A DNA stretch of 6,461 nucleotides from Nitrosomonadales bacterium (GCA_018657165.1 JABHXS010000057.1:1-6461), one strand, 5' to 3'; counted from the stretch's first letter, positions 1 to 6,448 are shown. Numbers and translations are program-made. Notes: generated from the sequence alone by a model not told the origin.

Positions 1-872
1 CCAATTTCATTTGGAATCTCAGAATATCTTATATCAATAATCTGATCGGAATTGGTTGGATTAACAGCTAAAAAGTTATTGCTAAACCATCTAAATCTTT
101 CAACATCCTTATATTGCTGAGAACCTTTTTCTAACCATGGAAAATCCTTCTCTAGATTTAACTTGTTAATACTTTCTCCTTCTATTATTTCATCAAAAAG
201 TAAATTTATGGCATCTACATGAAAATGATTATTTGTTTCATAAATTATTTTCCATAGAATTAAATTTCCAAAGCTTGGCTTTGCTTGTATCCTGATAATA
301 TCCTGACCTCTTTCTTCTGCAATTCCTTTTCCAATATTTAAAGCAATAGTATGTAGGTACATCCCTAATAATAGATATGACGTTGCCCAAACTACTCCTA
401 TTTTTGCATAAATATTATTTTTTTTAACTATGGCGATGATTACAAATAATAGAATGGGTAGGGTAAAGAGGGGGTCTATGATAGAAATGTGATTCCATGC
501 AACCCGTACATCACTAAAAGGCCAGAAAAGTAATGTCCCATAACTTGTGCAAGCATCAATTAACCCATGTGTTCCATAACCTAAAGTGCTATACAGCCAT
601 GTTTCCTTGAAATTGAAGGTGCTAATTTTTTTAAATAATAAGTATAAAAAGCTTGCACAGACAAGCCCGCCAAAGGGAATAAATATAATTGAATGGGTAA
701 ATTGACGGTGATATTCAAGAAATAATAGCGGATCACTTGCCGAATGGATGAAAATATCTAAATCTGGTGCCATTCCAGATAAGAATCCAAGCATAGCAAT
801 TAAACCCAAATTCTTTTTTCCGAATGTTTGTGGCAGCACGGCACCGATTGTGCCTTGTGTTAAAGGATCCAT
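1..872 (-). CDS. YdjM/DUF457-like putative membrane-bound metal-dependent hydrolase (partial, C-terminus beyond left edge)
   Basis: The frame is open from an ATG at 872 to the window edge, giving 290 codons with no stop, so the C-terminus is missing. The protein opens with MDPLTQG, typical of this family. Candidate metal ligands follow: D37 and D39 in APDLD, H43, H55 and H60 in HRQFTHS, H102 and D106 in THGLID, and H128 before DP at 133-134. Hydrophobic stretches at about 24-36, 62-80, 134-149 and 158-178 suggest an inner-membrane protein; residues from about 180 onward look soluble. The family is annotated as membrane-associated hydrolase, named after LexA-regulated E. coli YdjM, but its substrate is not established to my knowledge. 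It lies 60 bases downstream of the Stealth gene on the same strand and may be cotranscribed. No Shine-Dalgarno sequence precedes the ATG. Family assignment is fairly sure; catalytic activity is inference. Confidence 0.82.
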   Translation of the reverse strand, partial: MDPLTQGTIGAVLPQTFGKKNLGLIAMLGFLSGMAPDLDIFIHSASDPLLFLEYHRQFTHSIIFIPFGGLVCASFLYLLFKKISTFNFKETWLYSTLGYGTHGLIDACTSYGTLLFWPFSDVRVAWNHISIIDPLFTLPILLFVIIAIVKKNNIYAKIGVVWATSYLLLGMYLHTIALNIGKGIAEERGQDIIRIQAKPSFGNLILWKIIYETNNHFHVDAINLLFDEIIEGESINKLNLEKDFPWLEKGSQQYKDVERFRWFSNNFLAVNPTNSDQIIDIRYSEIPNEI

Positions 873-891
873 ACTTTGGCTTTTTTATTTA

Positions 892-897
892 ATTATA
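892..897 (-). promoter_or_regulatory. Possible -10 box for the hydrolase gene
   Basis: The - strand reads TATAAT, a perfect sigma70 -10 match, 19 bases before the hydrolase ATG. The best -35 candidates 16-17 bases upstream (TTTTAA or ATTTTA) match the consensus poorly. Perfect -10 hexamers arise easily in DNA this AT-rich, so this is a weak call. If real, the leader would be only about a dozen bases. Confidence 0.25.
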
Positions 898-932
898 ATG
901 GATGAGTTACTTATTAAAATTGGGTAAAAATA

Positions 933-1898
933 TTAAATTTCAAAACTAGATTTATTCGGTAACAATTTTTGCATCTCATTTTTTACTAATTGTAACCTTA
1001 TGTCATCAGGATTTGCATCGTCACATGTATCATTTATACAAAAGAATGGCACTTTACCAAATTTTTGAGTGAGTAAATTTAATTTCATTTCAATATCTTT
1101 TGAGCCGCTTTCAATATATAAATAATCTGTTTGAATTATTTGTGCATATTGATGATGTTCAAGCCACCTAGGCACAAAATCAACTAATACACCAGGTTTG
1201 TCCCATGATCTAAAGTTAACGGATCTCACTTCATCAAATAAATCAGTTGCTTTCTTTTCAATCTCCAGGAGAAGGGTCTTTCTATATGGTCTTGGAGCAT
1301 GAGCTAAGGGTATATTTTGATGAATATAATTTTTATATTCCTTTATCAACCATAGGTTTGATTGTATAGACGAATTAATAGGTGAGAGTAAATGTGGTTG
1401 TAATTCTTTATAGTTTTCATGAGGTTCATTATCATAGAAATATTTTAATTTATCATTGAACCACCAGTTTGTATCTACCGGCATTCCAAAAAAAATATCA
1501 TCATTAAGATAAAAAAACCTTTCTGATAGGTTGGGGATGTGATGGATATAAGATTCAATATGGGCTGATGCAAAAATAGGGTTTATTTTCTTTGGAATAA
1601 TATCGCGGTGATCAATGATGGTAACTTTATTATTTGATACCAACCAATTAGGTCTTTGTTCATCTGTCACAATATAAACGTGACCATGATCTGGAAAAAA
1701 TTTTTCCAGGCACCTTAGGTTGAAAAGGAGTTCGCCATTATCGCGAAACCGCCCATCAGCATTAGCGAAGAGAGCTAAATCATCCTTGTTTGTTTTTGAA
1801 AAAAACCTAAAAGACTCACGTCTTTTTTTTTGCCAATTTATGTCGTCGGAATTAACCCATAAATAAATAATATCAACTTGTGTATCAAAATTTGCCAT
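933..1898 (-). CDS. Stealth-family sugar-phosphate (capsule-type) phosphotransferase
   Basis: This 321-residue protein carries the four conserved regions of the Stealth family in order. CR1 is at about 8-21 (DIIYLWVNSDDINW). CR2 is at about 50-140, with RFRDNGEL, VYIVTDEQRPNWL and the acidic LNDDIFFG. CR3 is at about 197-250 (AHAPRPYRK, then NFRSW). CR4 is at about 284-320, with FFCINDT and a final SSFE. Family members transfer a sugar-1-phosphate from a nucleotide-sugar to a glycan, building phosphodiester-linked capsules in bacteria; animal GlcNAc-1-phosphotransferase is related. The length is normal and nothing looks broken. No signal peptide or membrane segment is visible, so it is probably cytoplasmic or membrane-peripheral. 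It starts 30 bases after the guaA stop without a Shine-Dalgarno sequence, implying readthrough from the gua genes. Donor and acceptor cannot be told from sequence, and no other glycan genes are visible nearby. Confidence 0.93.
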   Translation of the reverse strand: MANFDTQVDIIYLWVNSDDINWQKKRRESFRFFSKTNKDDLALFANADGRFRDNGELLFNLRCLEKFFPDHGHVYIVTDEQRPNWLVSNNKVTIIDHRDIIPKKINPIFASAHIESYIHHIPNLSERFFYLNDDIFFGMPVDTNWWFNDKLKYFYDNEPHENYKELQPHLLSPINSSIQSNLWLIKEYKNYIHQNIPLAHAPRPYRKTLLLEIEKKATDLFDEVRSVNFRSWDKPGVLVDFVPRWLEHHQYAQIIQTDYLYIESGSKDIEMKLNLLTQKFGKVPFFCINDTCDDANPDDIRLQLVKNEMQKLLPNKSSFEI

Positions 1899-1928
1899 TG
1901 ATTTAATCTATTGGTTTTAATCTTGTCA

Positions 1929-3488
1929 TTACTCCCACTCAATAGTTGAAGGGGGCTTTCCGGAAATATCATAAACAACTCGATTAATGCCTTTGACTTC
2001 GTTGATAATTCTATTTGAGACTTTGCCTAATAACTCATAAGGTAGCTCCGCCCAATGCGCAGTCATGAAGTCTGAAGTAACAACCGCCCTCAGGGAAACA
2101 ACATATTCGTATGTTCTGGCATCACCCATAACGCCAACTGATTTAACCGGTAAGAAAACCGCAAATGCTTGAGACGTTTTTTCATACCAACCTGATTTTT
2201 TTAGCTCTTCAATAAAAATTGCATCTGCACTTCTTAATAAGTCAGCAAACTCTTTTTTTATTTCACCTAAAATTCTGACACCTAACCCGGGACCAGGAAA
2301 GGGGTGTCTGTAAACCATATCTTTTGGAAGACCAAGCTCAACCCCTAATTTTCTAACCTCATCTTTAAAAAGGTCTCTTAATGGCTCGAGTAATTTTAAT
2401 TTTAGTGTGTCTGGGAGCCCACCTACATTATGATGACTTTTAATGTTATGTGCTTTTTTGGTTTTGCCGCCTGCGGATTCAATAACATCAGGGTATATGG
2501 TTCCTTGGGCTAACCATTTAACACCACTGTATTCATTAGATTCCTCCTGAAATATTTCTACAAAATCACGACCAATGACTTTTCTTTTTTCTTCAGGATC
2601 AGTTATACCCTTCAGGTCATTTAAAAACTTGTTTTCTGCATTGACATGGATAACCTTAACACCTAAATTTTTCTTAAATGTTCGCATCACTGTTTCGGCT
2701 TCATTCAATCTAAGTAGTCCATGATCAACAAAAATACAGGTCAGTTGGTCACCTATGGCTTTATGTATTAAAGCAGCGGCCACAGAAGAGTCTACCCCCC
2801 CTGAAAGCCCTAGAATTACCTCATCAGCACCTACGGTTTCTTGAATTTTTTTTATTGCGGTCTCAACATAATTTGGCATATTCCATTCGGGATTACACCT
2901 TGAAATATTGATCACAAAGCTTTTGATTATTTCATCACCTTTTTTTGTGTGAGTGACTTCGGGATGAAATTGTAATCCATAAAAATGTTTGGATTTATTT
3001 GCGATCCCAGCTATTGGGGTTGATTGATTGCTGCAAATGATTTCAAAACCATCAGGCAGCTTACTTACCTTGTCGCCATGGCTCATCCATACGTCTAATA
3101 ACCCATGTCCTTGCTCATTCTTTTTATCTTCAATATCTACTAATAAATCAGAATGTCCATGAGCCCTTATTTCCGCATATCCAAATTCCCTTTCATTGCT
3201 ATTTACAACTTTTCCACCTAATTGATTTACCATTGTCTGCATGCCATAGCAAATACCCAAAATAGGGAGGCCTAAGTCAAAAATACTGGGGGCAACACTA
3301 GGCGTTTCGTTTTCATAAACCGAATTTGGACCACCGGACAGAACAATCCCGCTAGCTTCAAAGGATTTAATTTTTTCAATATTGGCATCATAGGGGAAAA
3401 TTTCGCAGTATACATTCAACTCCCTCACTCTCCTTGCAATAAGTTGAGTGTATTGTGAGCCAAAATCAATGATTAAAATTTTATCCAT
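1929..3488 (-). CDS. guaA: GMP synthase (glutamine-hydrolysing)
   Basis: This enzyme makes GMP from XMP, ATP and glutamine, the last step of guanine nucleotide synthesis. Counting from the ATG at 3488 gives 519 residues, close to the E. coli protein (525). The N-terminal class I glutamine amidotransferase domain starts DFGSQYTQ and holds the nucleophile Cys80 in GICYGMQ and the triad partners His175 and Glu177 in QFHPEV. The ATP pyrophosphatase domain follows, with the P-loop SGGVDSS at about 229-235. The C-terminal dimerisation domain contains HPFPGPGLGVRILGE and ends GKPPSTIEWE, as in the family. A TTG codon directly before the ATG could add one residue, but ATG is preferred. No clear Shine-Dalgarno sequence is present. 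It sits 38 bases after guaB on the same strand, so the two are very likely cotranscribed. Confidence 0.98.
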   Translation of the reverse strand: MDKILIIDFGSQYTQLIARRVRELNVYCEIFPYDANIEKIKSFEASGIVLSGGPNSVYENETPSVAPSIFDLGLPILGICYGMQTMVNQLGGKVVNSNEREFGYAEIRAHGHSDLLVDIEDKKNEQGHGLLDVWMSHGDKVSKLPDGFEIICSNQSTPIAGIANKSKHFYGLQFHPEVTHTKKGDEIIKSFVINISRCNPEWNMPNYVETAIKKIQETVGADEVILGLSGGVDSSVAAALIHKAIGDQLTCIFVDHGLLRLNEAETVMRTFKKNLGVKVIHVNAENKFLNDLKGITDPEEKRKVIGRDFVEIFQEESNEYSGVKWLAQGTIYPDVIESAGGKTKKAHNIKSHHNVGGLPDTLKLKLLEPLRDLFKDEVRKLGVELGLPKDMVYRHPFPGPGLGVRILGEIKKEFADLLRSADAIFIEELKKSGWYEKTSQAFAVFLPVKSVGVMGDARTYEYVVSLRAVVTSDFMTAHWAELPYELLGKVSNRIINEVKGINRVVYDISGKPPSTIEWE

Positions 3489-3526
3489 CAAGAATCTATT
3501 CGAAATAATTAAATAAGAGAGTGACT

Positions 3527-4987
3527 TTAGTCGACTCGATAATTAGGCGCTTCCTTTGTTATCTGAACATCATGAATGTGGGACTCTTTCATCCCAGCAT
3601 TAGTAATTTCAATAAATTTCGCTTTCTTATGCATGTTTGGGATTGTATCAACACCCACGTAACCCATTGACGCCCTTAGGCCTCCCATAAGCTGATGGAT
3701 AACATTTACAACGGTTCCTTTAAATGGAACACGACCTTCAATGCCCTCAGGCACTAATTTATCTGAATTACTTTCACCATCTTGAAAATAACGATCACTA
3801 GAGCCTTTTTGCATAGCTCCTATGGACCCCATGCCGCGGTATGATTTATACGACCTTCCTTGAAATAACTCTACTTCACCGGGGGCTTCTTCGGTACCTG
3901 CAAACATGCTGCCTAACATAACTGAGTTCGCTCCTGCAGCGATGGCTTTAGCTACATCTCCAGAAAACCTTATCCCTCCGTCTGCAATAAAAGGGATATC
4001 CTTCTTCTTTAAGACCTTATAGACTTCATTGATAGCAGTAATTTGAGGAACTCCAACACCCGCAACAATTCTTGTCGTACAAATTGAACCAGGCCCTATG
4101 CCGACCTTAACTCCATCAGCACCGTAATCTACCATAGCTAACGCAGCATCAGAGGTTGCAATGTTTCCTCCAATCACCTCAACCTTAGGATAATTTTTCT
4201 TTATCCATTTAATCCGATTTAAAACGCCTTGAGAATGACCGTGAGCTGTGTCTACAATCAAAAGATCTACCCCAGCCTGAACAAGCAGCTCTGTTCTTAA
4301 TTCAGTGTCATTAGCAACACCAATTGCCGCACCCACTCTAAGTCTGCCATGTTCATCTTTACAAGCAAAAGGATGGTCTGTTGATTTTTGGATGTCTTTA
4401 ACTGTAATAAGGCCCTTAAGCTCGTCTTTGTCATTAATCACAAGTAGTCGCTCAATTCGGTTTTGATGAAGAAGCCTCATAATTTCTTCTTTAGCCGCAC
4501 CTTCTTTAACAGTTACAAGCTGATCTCTTGGAGTCATTACATTTTTAATTGGTTGGGCGAGGTTGGTTTCAAATCGTAAATCCCGATTCGTGACGATGCC
4601 AACAACCTTATCTTTTTCAACAACAGGAAGGCCTGATATTTTATTCTTTCGGGTGATTTGCATAACTTCATCAACGGACATGTTTGGATCAATTGTGATT
4701 GGATCATTCACCACACCTGACTCAAAACGCTTTACCTTATCAACACGATTAGCTTGTCTTTGAGGGGTTAAGTTTTTATGAACAATACCCATACCGCCTT
4801 GCTCAGCCAGTGCAATTGCCATATTGGCCTCTGTCACTGTATCCATGGCAGCAGATATAACCGGAATATTAAGGCTGATCTTTTTGGTTAATTTCGTTTG
4901 TAATGAGACGTCTTTTGGAAGGACGTTTGAATGATTTGGAACAAGAAGTACATCATCAAATGTTAATGCTTTGCTGGGTAGACGCAT
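3527..4987 (-). CDS. guaB: IMP dehydrogenase
   Basis: This enzyme oxidises IMP to XMP with NAD+, the committed step of guanine nucleotide synthesis, and feeds guaA just downstream. The 486-residue protein starts MRLPSKALTFDDVLL. It has a TIM-barrel catalytic core interrupted at about 93-205 by a pair of CBS domains, which in this family bind adenine and guanine nucleotides and tune activity. The catalytic loop GPGSICTTR places the nucleophile at Cys303. The mobile flap RGMGSIGAM is at 384-392, and the Arg399-Tyr400 pair sits in SSDRYFQ. All key elements are intact. The ATG at 4987 was chosen because the family N-terminus begins there and AAGGA lies 7 bases upstream. A longer in-frame reading from a TTG at 5032 would translate through the ribosome binding site and the -10 box, and has no family support. 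Confidence 0.98.
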   Translation of the reverse strand: MRLPSKALTFDDVLLVPNHSNVLPKDVSLQTKLTKKISLNIPVISAAMDTVTEANMAIALAEQGGMGIVHKNLTPQRQANRVDKVKRFESGVVNDPITIDPNMSVDEVMQITRKNKISGLPVVEKDKVVGIVTNRDLRFETNLAQPIKNVMTPRDQLVTVKEGAAKEEIMRLLHQNRIERLLVINDKDELKGLITVKDIQKSTDHPFACKDEHGRLRVGAAIGVANDTELRTELLVQAGVDLLIVDTAHGHSQGVLNRIKWIKKNYPKVEVIGGNIATSDAALAMVDYGADGVKVGIGPGSICTTRIVAGVGVPQITAINEVYKVLKKKDIPFIADGGIRFSGDVAKAIAAGANSVMLGSMFAGTEEAPGEVELFQGRSYKSYRGMGSIGAMQKGSSDRYFQDGESNSDKLVPEGIEGRVPFKGTVVNVIHQLMGGLRASMGYVGVDTIPNMHKKAKFIEITNAGMKESHIHDVQITKEAPNYRVD

Positions 4988-4994
4988 ATTATTT

Positions 4995-4999
4995 TCCTT
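4995..4999 (-). promoter_or_regulatory. guaB ribosome binding site
   Basis: The - strand reads AAGGA, separated by 7 bases from the ATG at 4987. This decides the guaB start against the upstream TTG at 5032. It is one of only two good Shine-Dalgarno sequences in the window. Confidence 0.8.
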
Positions 5000-5014
5000 A
5001 TCGCGCAAAAGGAG

Positions 5015-5020
5015 ATTATA
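5015..5020 (-). promoter_or_regulatory. Probable guaB(A) promoter, -10 box
   Basis: The - strand reads TATAAT in the 73-base gap between rnfH and guaB. Transcription would start near 5008, leaving a leader of about 20 bases that still contains the AAGGA ribosome binding site. The best -35 candidate (TCGATT, spacer 16, at 5037-5042) matches only three of six positions, so the promoter would be weak or need an activator. It would let guaB and guaA be expressed independently of ratA-rnfH. Confidence 0.5.
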
Positions 5021-5060
5021 CAGAATCGCCAATAAAAATCGATGGAAATTTTAAAAAAAG

Positions 5061-5363
5061 TTAGCTACCTTTTTTCATTTGCTTTCCTTCTGCCGCTCTT
5101 TTTCTCCTTATTTCCTTTGGGTCTGCAATTAATGGCCGATAAATTTCAATGCGATCTCTATCCCTAAGTGTATGATCAAGTGAGGTTTGTTTTCCAAAAA
5201 TTCCCACGAGGTTTTTGGTTAGATCTATATCTGGAAATTTTTTTTGTATGCCTGATTTCTCAATAGCCTGCTTAACGTTAATATCTTTCGGCACCCTGAT
5301 GGGGATGATTATTTGTTTTCTAGGCAATGCGTAAGATACTTCAATCATTATTTGATCAGGCAT
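5061..5363 (-). CDS. rnfH: RnfH family ubiquitin-like protein
   Basis: This 100-residue protein matches the RnfH/UPF0125 family in length and sequence. It starts MPDQIMIEVSYALPRKQ, has PDIDLTKNLVGIFGK in the middle, and ends its core with RDRDRIEIYRPLIADPKE followed by a basic tail. The family has a beta-grasp, ubiquitin-like fold. It was named for a gene in the rnf electron-transport cluster, but in most proteobacteria it stands next to ratA, as here, and its molecular role is unclear. The ATG at 5363 is preferred over an in-frame TTG at 5414 because the family N-terminus begins at this Met and AGGAG lies 5 bases upstream. Its first 8 bases overlap the end of ratA, so translation is probably coupled. 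Confidence 0.95.
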   Translation of the reverse strand: MPDQIMIEVSYALPRKQIIIPIRVPKDINVKQAIEKSGIQKKFPDIDLTKNLVGIFGKQTSLDHTLRDRDRIEIYRPLIADPKEIRRKRAAEGKQMKKGS

Positions 5364-5790
5364 TATCTCTCCTATTGGCTTCTTTAACAAAGTTATCAAT
5401 GAATGTGTTTGCAATCATGTTAAATACGGGTGAAATGAGTTTATCTAAAATAATGTTGCTAAATTGATAATGTAATTCTAACTCTATTCGGCAGGCATTT
5501 TTATCTAATTTCTTAAATCGCCATTCACCTTGCAGCTCCTTGAAGGGTCCATTAATTAAATTAATAACCATTTTGTCGGGAAAGGTTTTATTATTTTCTG
5601 TGGCGAAGGTTTGTTTGACGCCATGATAATTAATTTGAATGGAGGCCTTAGTAATCTTATCAGATCTTTCAATGATTTCAGTCCCCCCACACCAAGGAAG
5701 AAAGCTTGAGTAATCCTCAACACTATCAACTAAGGTAAACATTTTTTCTCTTGAGTGTAAAACTAATGCACTTTTTTTGATGGATACCAT
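5356..5790 (-). CDS. ratA: RatA family START/polyketide-cyclase-like protein
   Basis: The protein has 144 residues, the normal size for the family (E. coli RatA is about 145). It belongs to the SRPBCC/START-like superfamily and resembles COQ10 coenzyme-Q-binding proteins. Recognisable family segments are SALVLHSREKMFTLVDSVEDY at the N-terminus, FLPWCGGTEII at about 30-40, NGPFKELQGEWRF at about 80-92 and a C-terminal amphipathic helix around 120-140. E. coli RatA was reported to bind the 50S subunit and block 70S formation, hence the toxin label. A role in quinone or lipid handling is the alternative suggested by the fold. The gene overlaps rnfH by 8 bases and is divergent from smpB. The start has no clear Shine-Dalgarno sequence, and the predicted leader is very short. 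Confidence 0.95.
   Translation of the reverse strand: MVSIKKSALVLHSREKMFTLVDSVEDYSSFLPWCGGTEIIERSDKITKASIQINYHGVKQTFATENNKTFPDKMVINLINGPFKELQGEWRFKKLDKNACRIELELHYQFSNIILDKLISPVFNMIANTFIDNFVKEANRRDNA
5369..5373 (-). promoter_or_regulatory. rnfH ribosome binding site inside ratA
   Basis: The - strand reads AGGAG, 5 bases before the rnfH ATG at 5363 and inside the last codons of ratA. It fixes the rnfH start and suits coupled translation or reinitiation across the 8-base overlap. Confidence 0.8.
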
Positions 5791-5805
5791 GAGGTGATAA
5801 TATTA

Positions 5806-5811
5806 CTTATA
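5806..5811 (-). promoter_or_regulatory. Candidate -10 box for ratA-rnfH
   Basis: The - strand reads TATAAG, five of six matches to the -10 consensus. Transcription would begin about 8 bases before the ratA ATG, so the message would be nearly leaderless. The matching -35 position is only a T-run, so confidence is low. Confidence 0.35.
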
Positions 5812-5814
5812 GCG

Positions 5815-5820
5815 TACAAT
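5815..5820 (+). promoter_or_regulatory. Candidate -10 box for smpB
   Basis: The + strand reads TACAAT, five of six matches to the -10 consensus, 27 bases before the smpB ATG. The -35 position around 5792-5797 is poor. It lies only 3 bases from the opposing ratA -10 box. Confidence 0.4.
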
Positions 5821-5847
5821 TAAAAGATAAAAAAATTAACATTCCTT

Positions 5848-6303
5848 ATGAGCATTATACAAAATAAAAAAGCTTTCCATGACTACTTTGTAGAGGATAA
5901 ATACGAAGCAGGTATCGTCCTAGAGGGATGGGAAGTTAAGGCAATCCGTGATAATAGAGTTAATATTAAAGAGGCGTACGTCATTATCCAAAAGGGAGAG
6001 ATTTACCTATTAGGATGCCATATCACACCCTTGGGGAGCGCATCAACTCATATTAACCCAGATAATATTCGTACCCGAAAGCTACTTTTAAATCACGATG
6101 AAATAGCAAAGCTGATTGGTAAAGTTGAACGTTCAGGTTTTACGTTAGTCCCATTAGATATGCACTTTAAAAAGGGTAAAATTAAGTGTGAAATCGGCCT
6201 AGCAAAAGGGAAAAAGCAATACGACAAAAGGCAAGCCGAGAAAGAAAAAGACTGGAATAGGGAGAGAAAACAGATTCTCAGCGCAACAAATAAGGGAAAG
6301 TAG
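5848..6303 (+). CDS. smpB: SsrA-binding protein SmpB
   Basis: SmpB binds the tRNA-like part of tmRNA and delivers it to stalled ribosomes, allowing trans-translation and tagging of incomplete proteins for proteolysis. The 151-residue sequence is complete and close to the usual 150-160. It shows NKKAFHDYF at 6-14, the RNA-binding barrel motif LEGWEVKAIRDNRVNIKEAY at 25-44, the family signature PDNIRTRKLLLN at 71-82, and the basic C-terminal tail AKGKKQYDKR at 119-128, which mimics an anticodon/mRNA element in the decoding centre. It stands directly upstream of its RNA partner ssrA, whose 5' end begins 20 bases after the stop. No Shine-Dalgarno sequence is seen before the ATG; the upstream region is A-rich. 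Confidence 0.98.
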   Translation: MSIIQNKKAFHDYFVEDKYEAGIVLEGWEVKAIRDNRVNIKEAYVIIQKGEIYLLGCHITPLGSASTHINPDNIRTRKLLLNHDEIAKLIGKVERSGFTLVPLDMHFKKGKIKCEIGLAKGKKQYDKRQAEKEKDWNRERKQILSATNKGK

Positions 6304-6309
6304 TATAAT
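6304..6309 (+). promoter_or_regulatory. Probable ssrA promoter, -10 box
   Basis: A perfect TATAAT begins immediately after the smpB TAG stop. Transcription would start near 6316, about 7 bases before the mature tmRNA 5' end, consistent with a short leader removed by RNase P. The -35 position within the end of smpB (GCGCAA at 6281-6286) matches poorly. Confidence 0.6.
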
Positions 6310-6370
6310 AGAAACTTGTTTTGGGGCTGACCCGGTTTCGACGTGGGTTACAAAACAGATCAGTGCATAC

Positions 6371-6404
6371 CGAGGCTTCTAGGTACCTCGTTAATAAACT
6401 AGAA
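6371..6404 (+). other. tmRNA pseudoknot PK1
   Basis: CGAGG at 6371-6375 pairs with CCTCG at 6386-6390. TTCTAG at 6377-6382, inside the loop, pairs perfectly with CTAGAA at 6399-6404. The two crossing stems form an H-type pseudoknot just upstream of the resume codon, where PK1 sits in known tmRNAs. Confidence 0.88.
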
Positions 6405-6415
6405 AAACAGTAATC

Positions 6416-6448
6416 GCAAATGACGATAACTACGCTTTAGCTGCTTAA
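6416..6448 (+). other. tmRNA proteolysis tag reading frame
   Basis: Ten codons and a TAA stop, starting at resume codon GCA, encode ANDDNYALAA. With the alanine carried by tmRNA itself, the tag would be AANDDNYALAA. The ALAA end is the degradation signal recognised by ClpXP-type proteases. The only difference from the E. coli tag (ANDENYALAA) is Asp for Glu at encoded position 4. Confidence 0.95.

Noticed and set aside
1..1928. Recent horizontal transfer of the Stealth and hydrolase genes judged by base composition
   Set aside because: Hand-counted 60-base lines gave 28-35% G+C in the Stealth gene (lines at 961, 1441, 1801) but also 28, 37 and 52% in guaA (2941, 2401, 2281); the spread is too wide to show a foreign signature.
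3489..3491. TTG as guaA start, giving one extra residue
   Set aside because: The adjacent ATG at 3488 is the stronger start codon and nothing favours the TTG.
4563..4763. 66-codon open frame on the + strand inside guaB
   Set aside because: It lies wholly antisense to the conserved CBS region of guaB, resembles no family I know and has no upstream ribosome site; it is a shadow of the real gene.
4988..5032. 15-residue N-terminal extension of guaB from a TTG at 5032
   Set aside because: The extension would run through the -10 box and the AAGGA ribosome site, and family members start at the MRLPSKALTF-like sequence.
5054..5075. Possible rnfH terminator: 7-bp hairpin AAAAAAG/CTTTTTT with an 8-base loop
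   Set aside because: Six of the seven pairs are A-T, so the stem is too weak for a convincing intrinsic terminator; it may just be an A-tract and T-tract around the stop codon.
5364..5414. 17-residue N-terminal extension of rnfH from a TTG at 5414
   Set aside because: The added residues lie inside ratA, are absent from the family, and the AGGAG supports the ATG at 5363.
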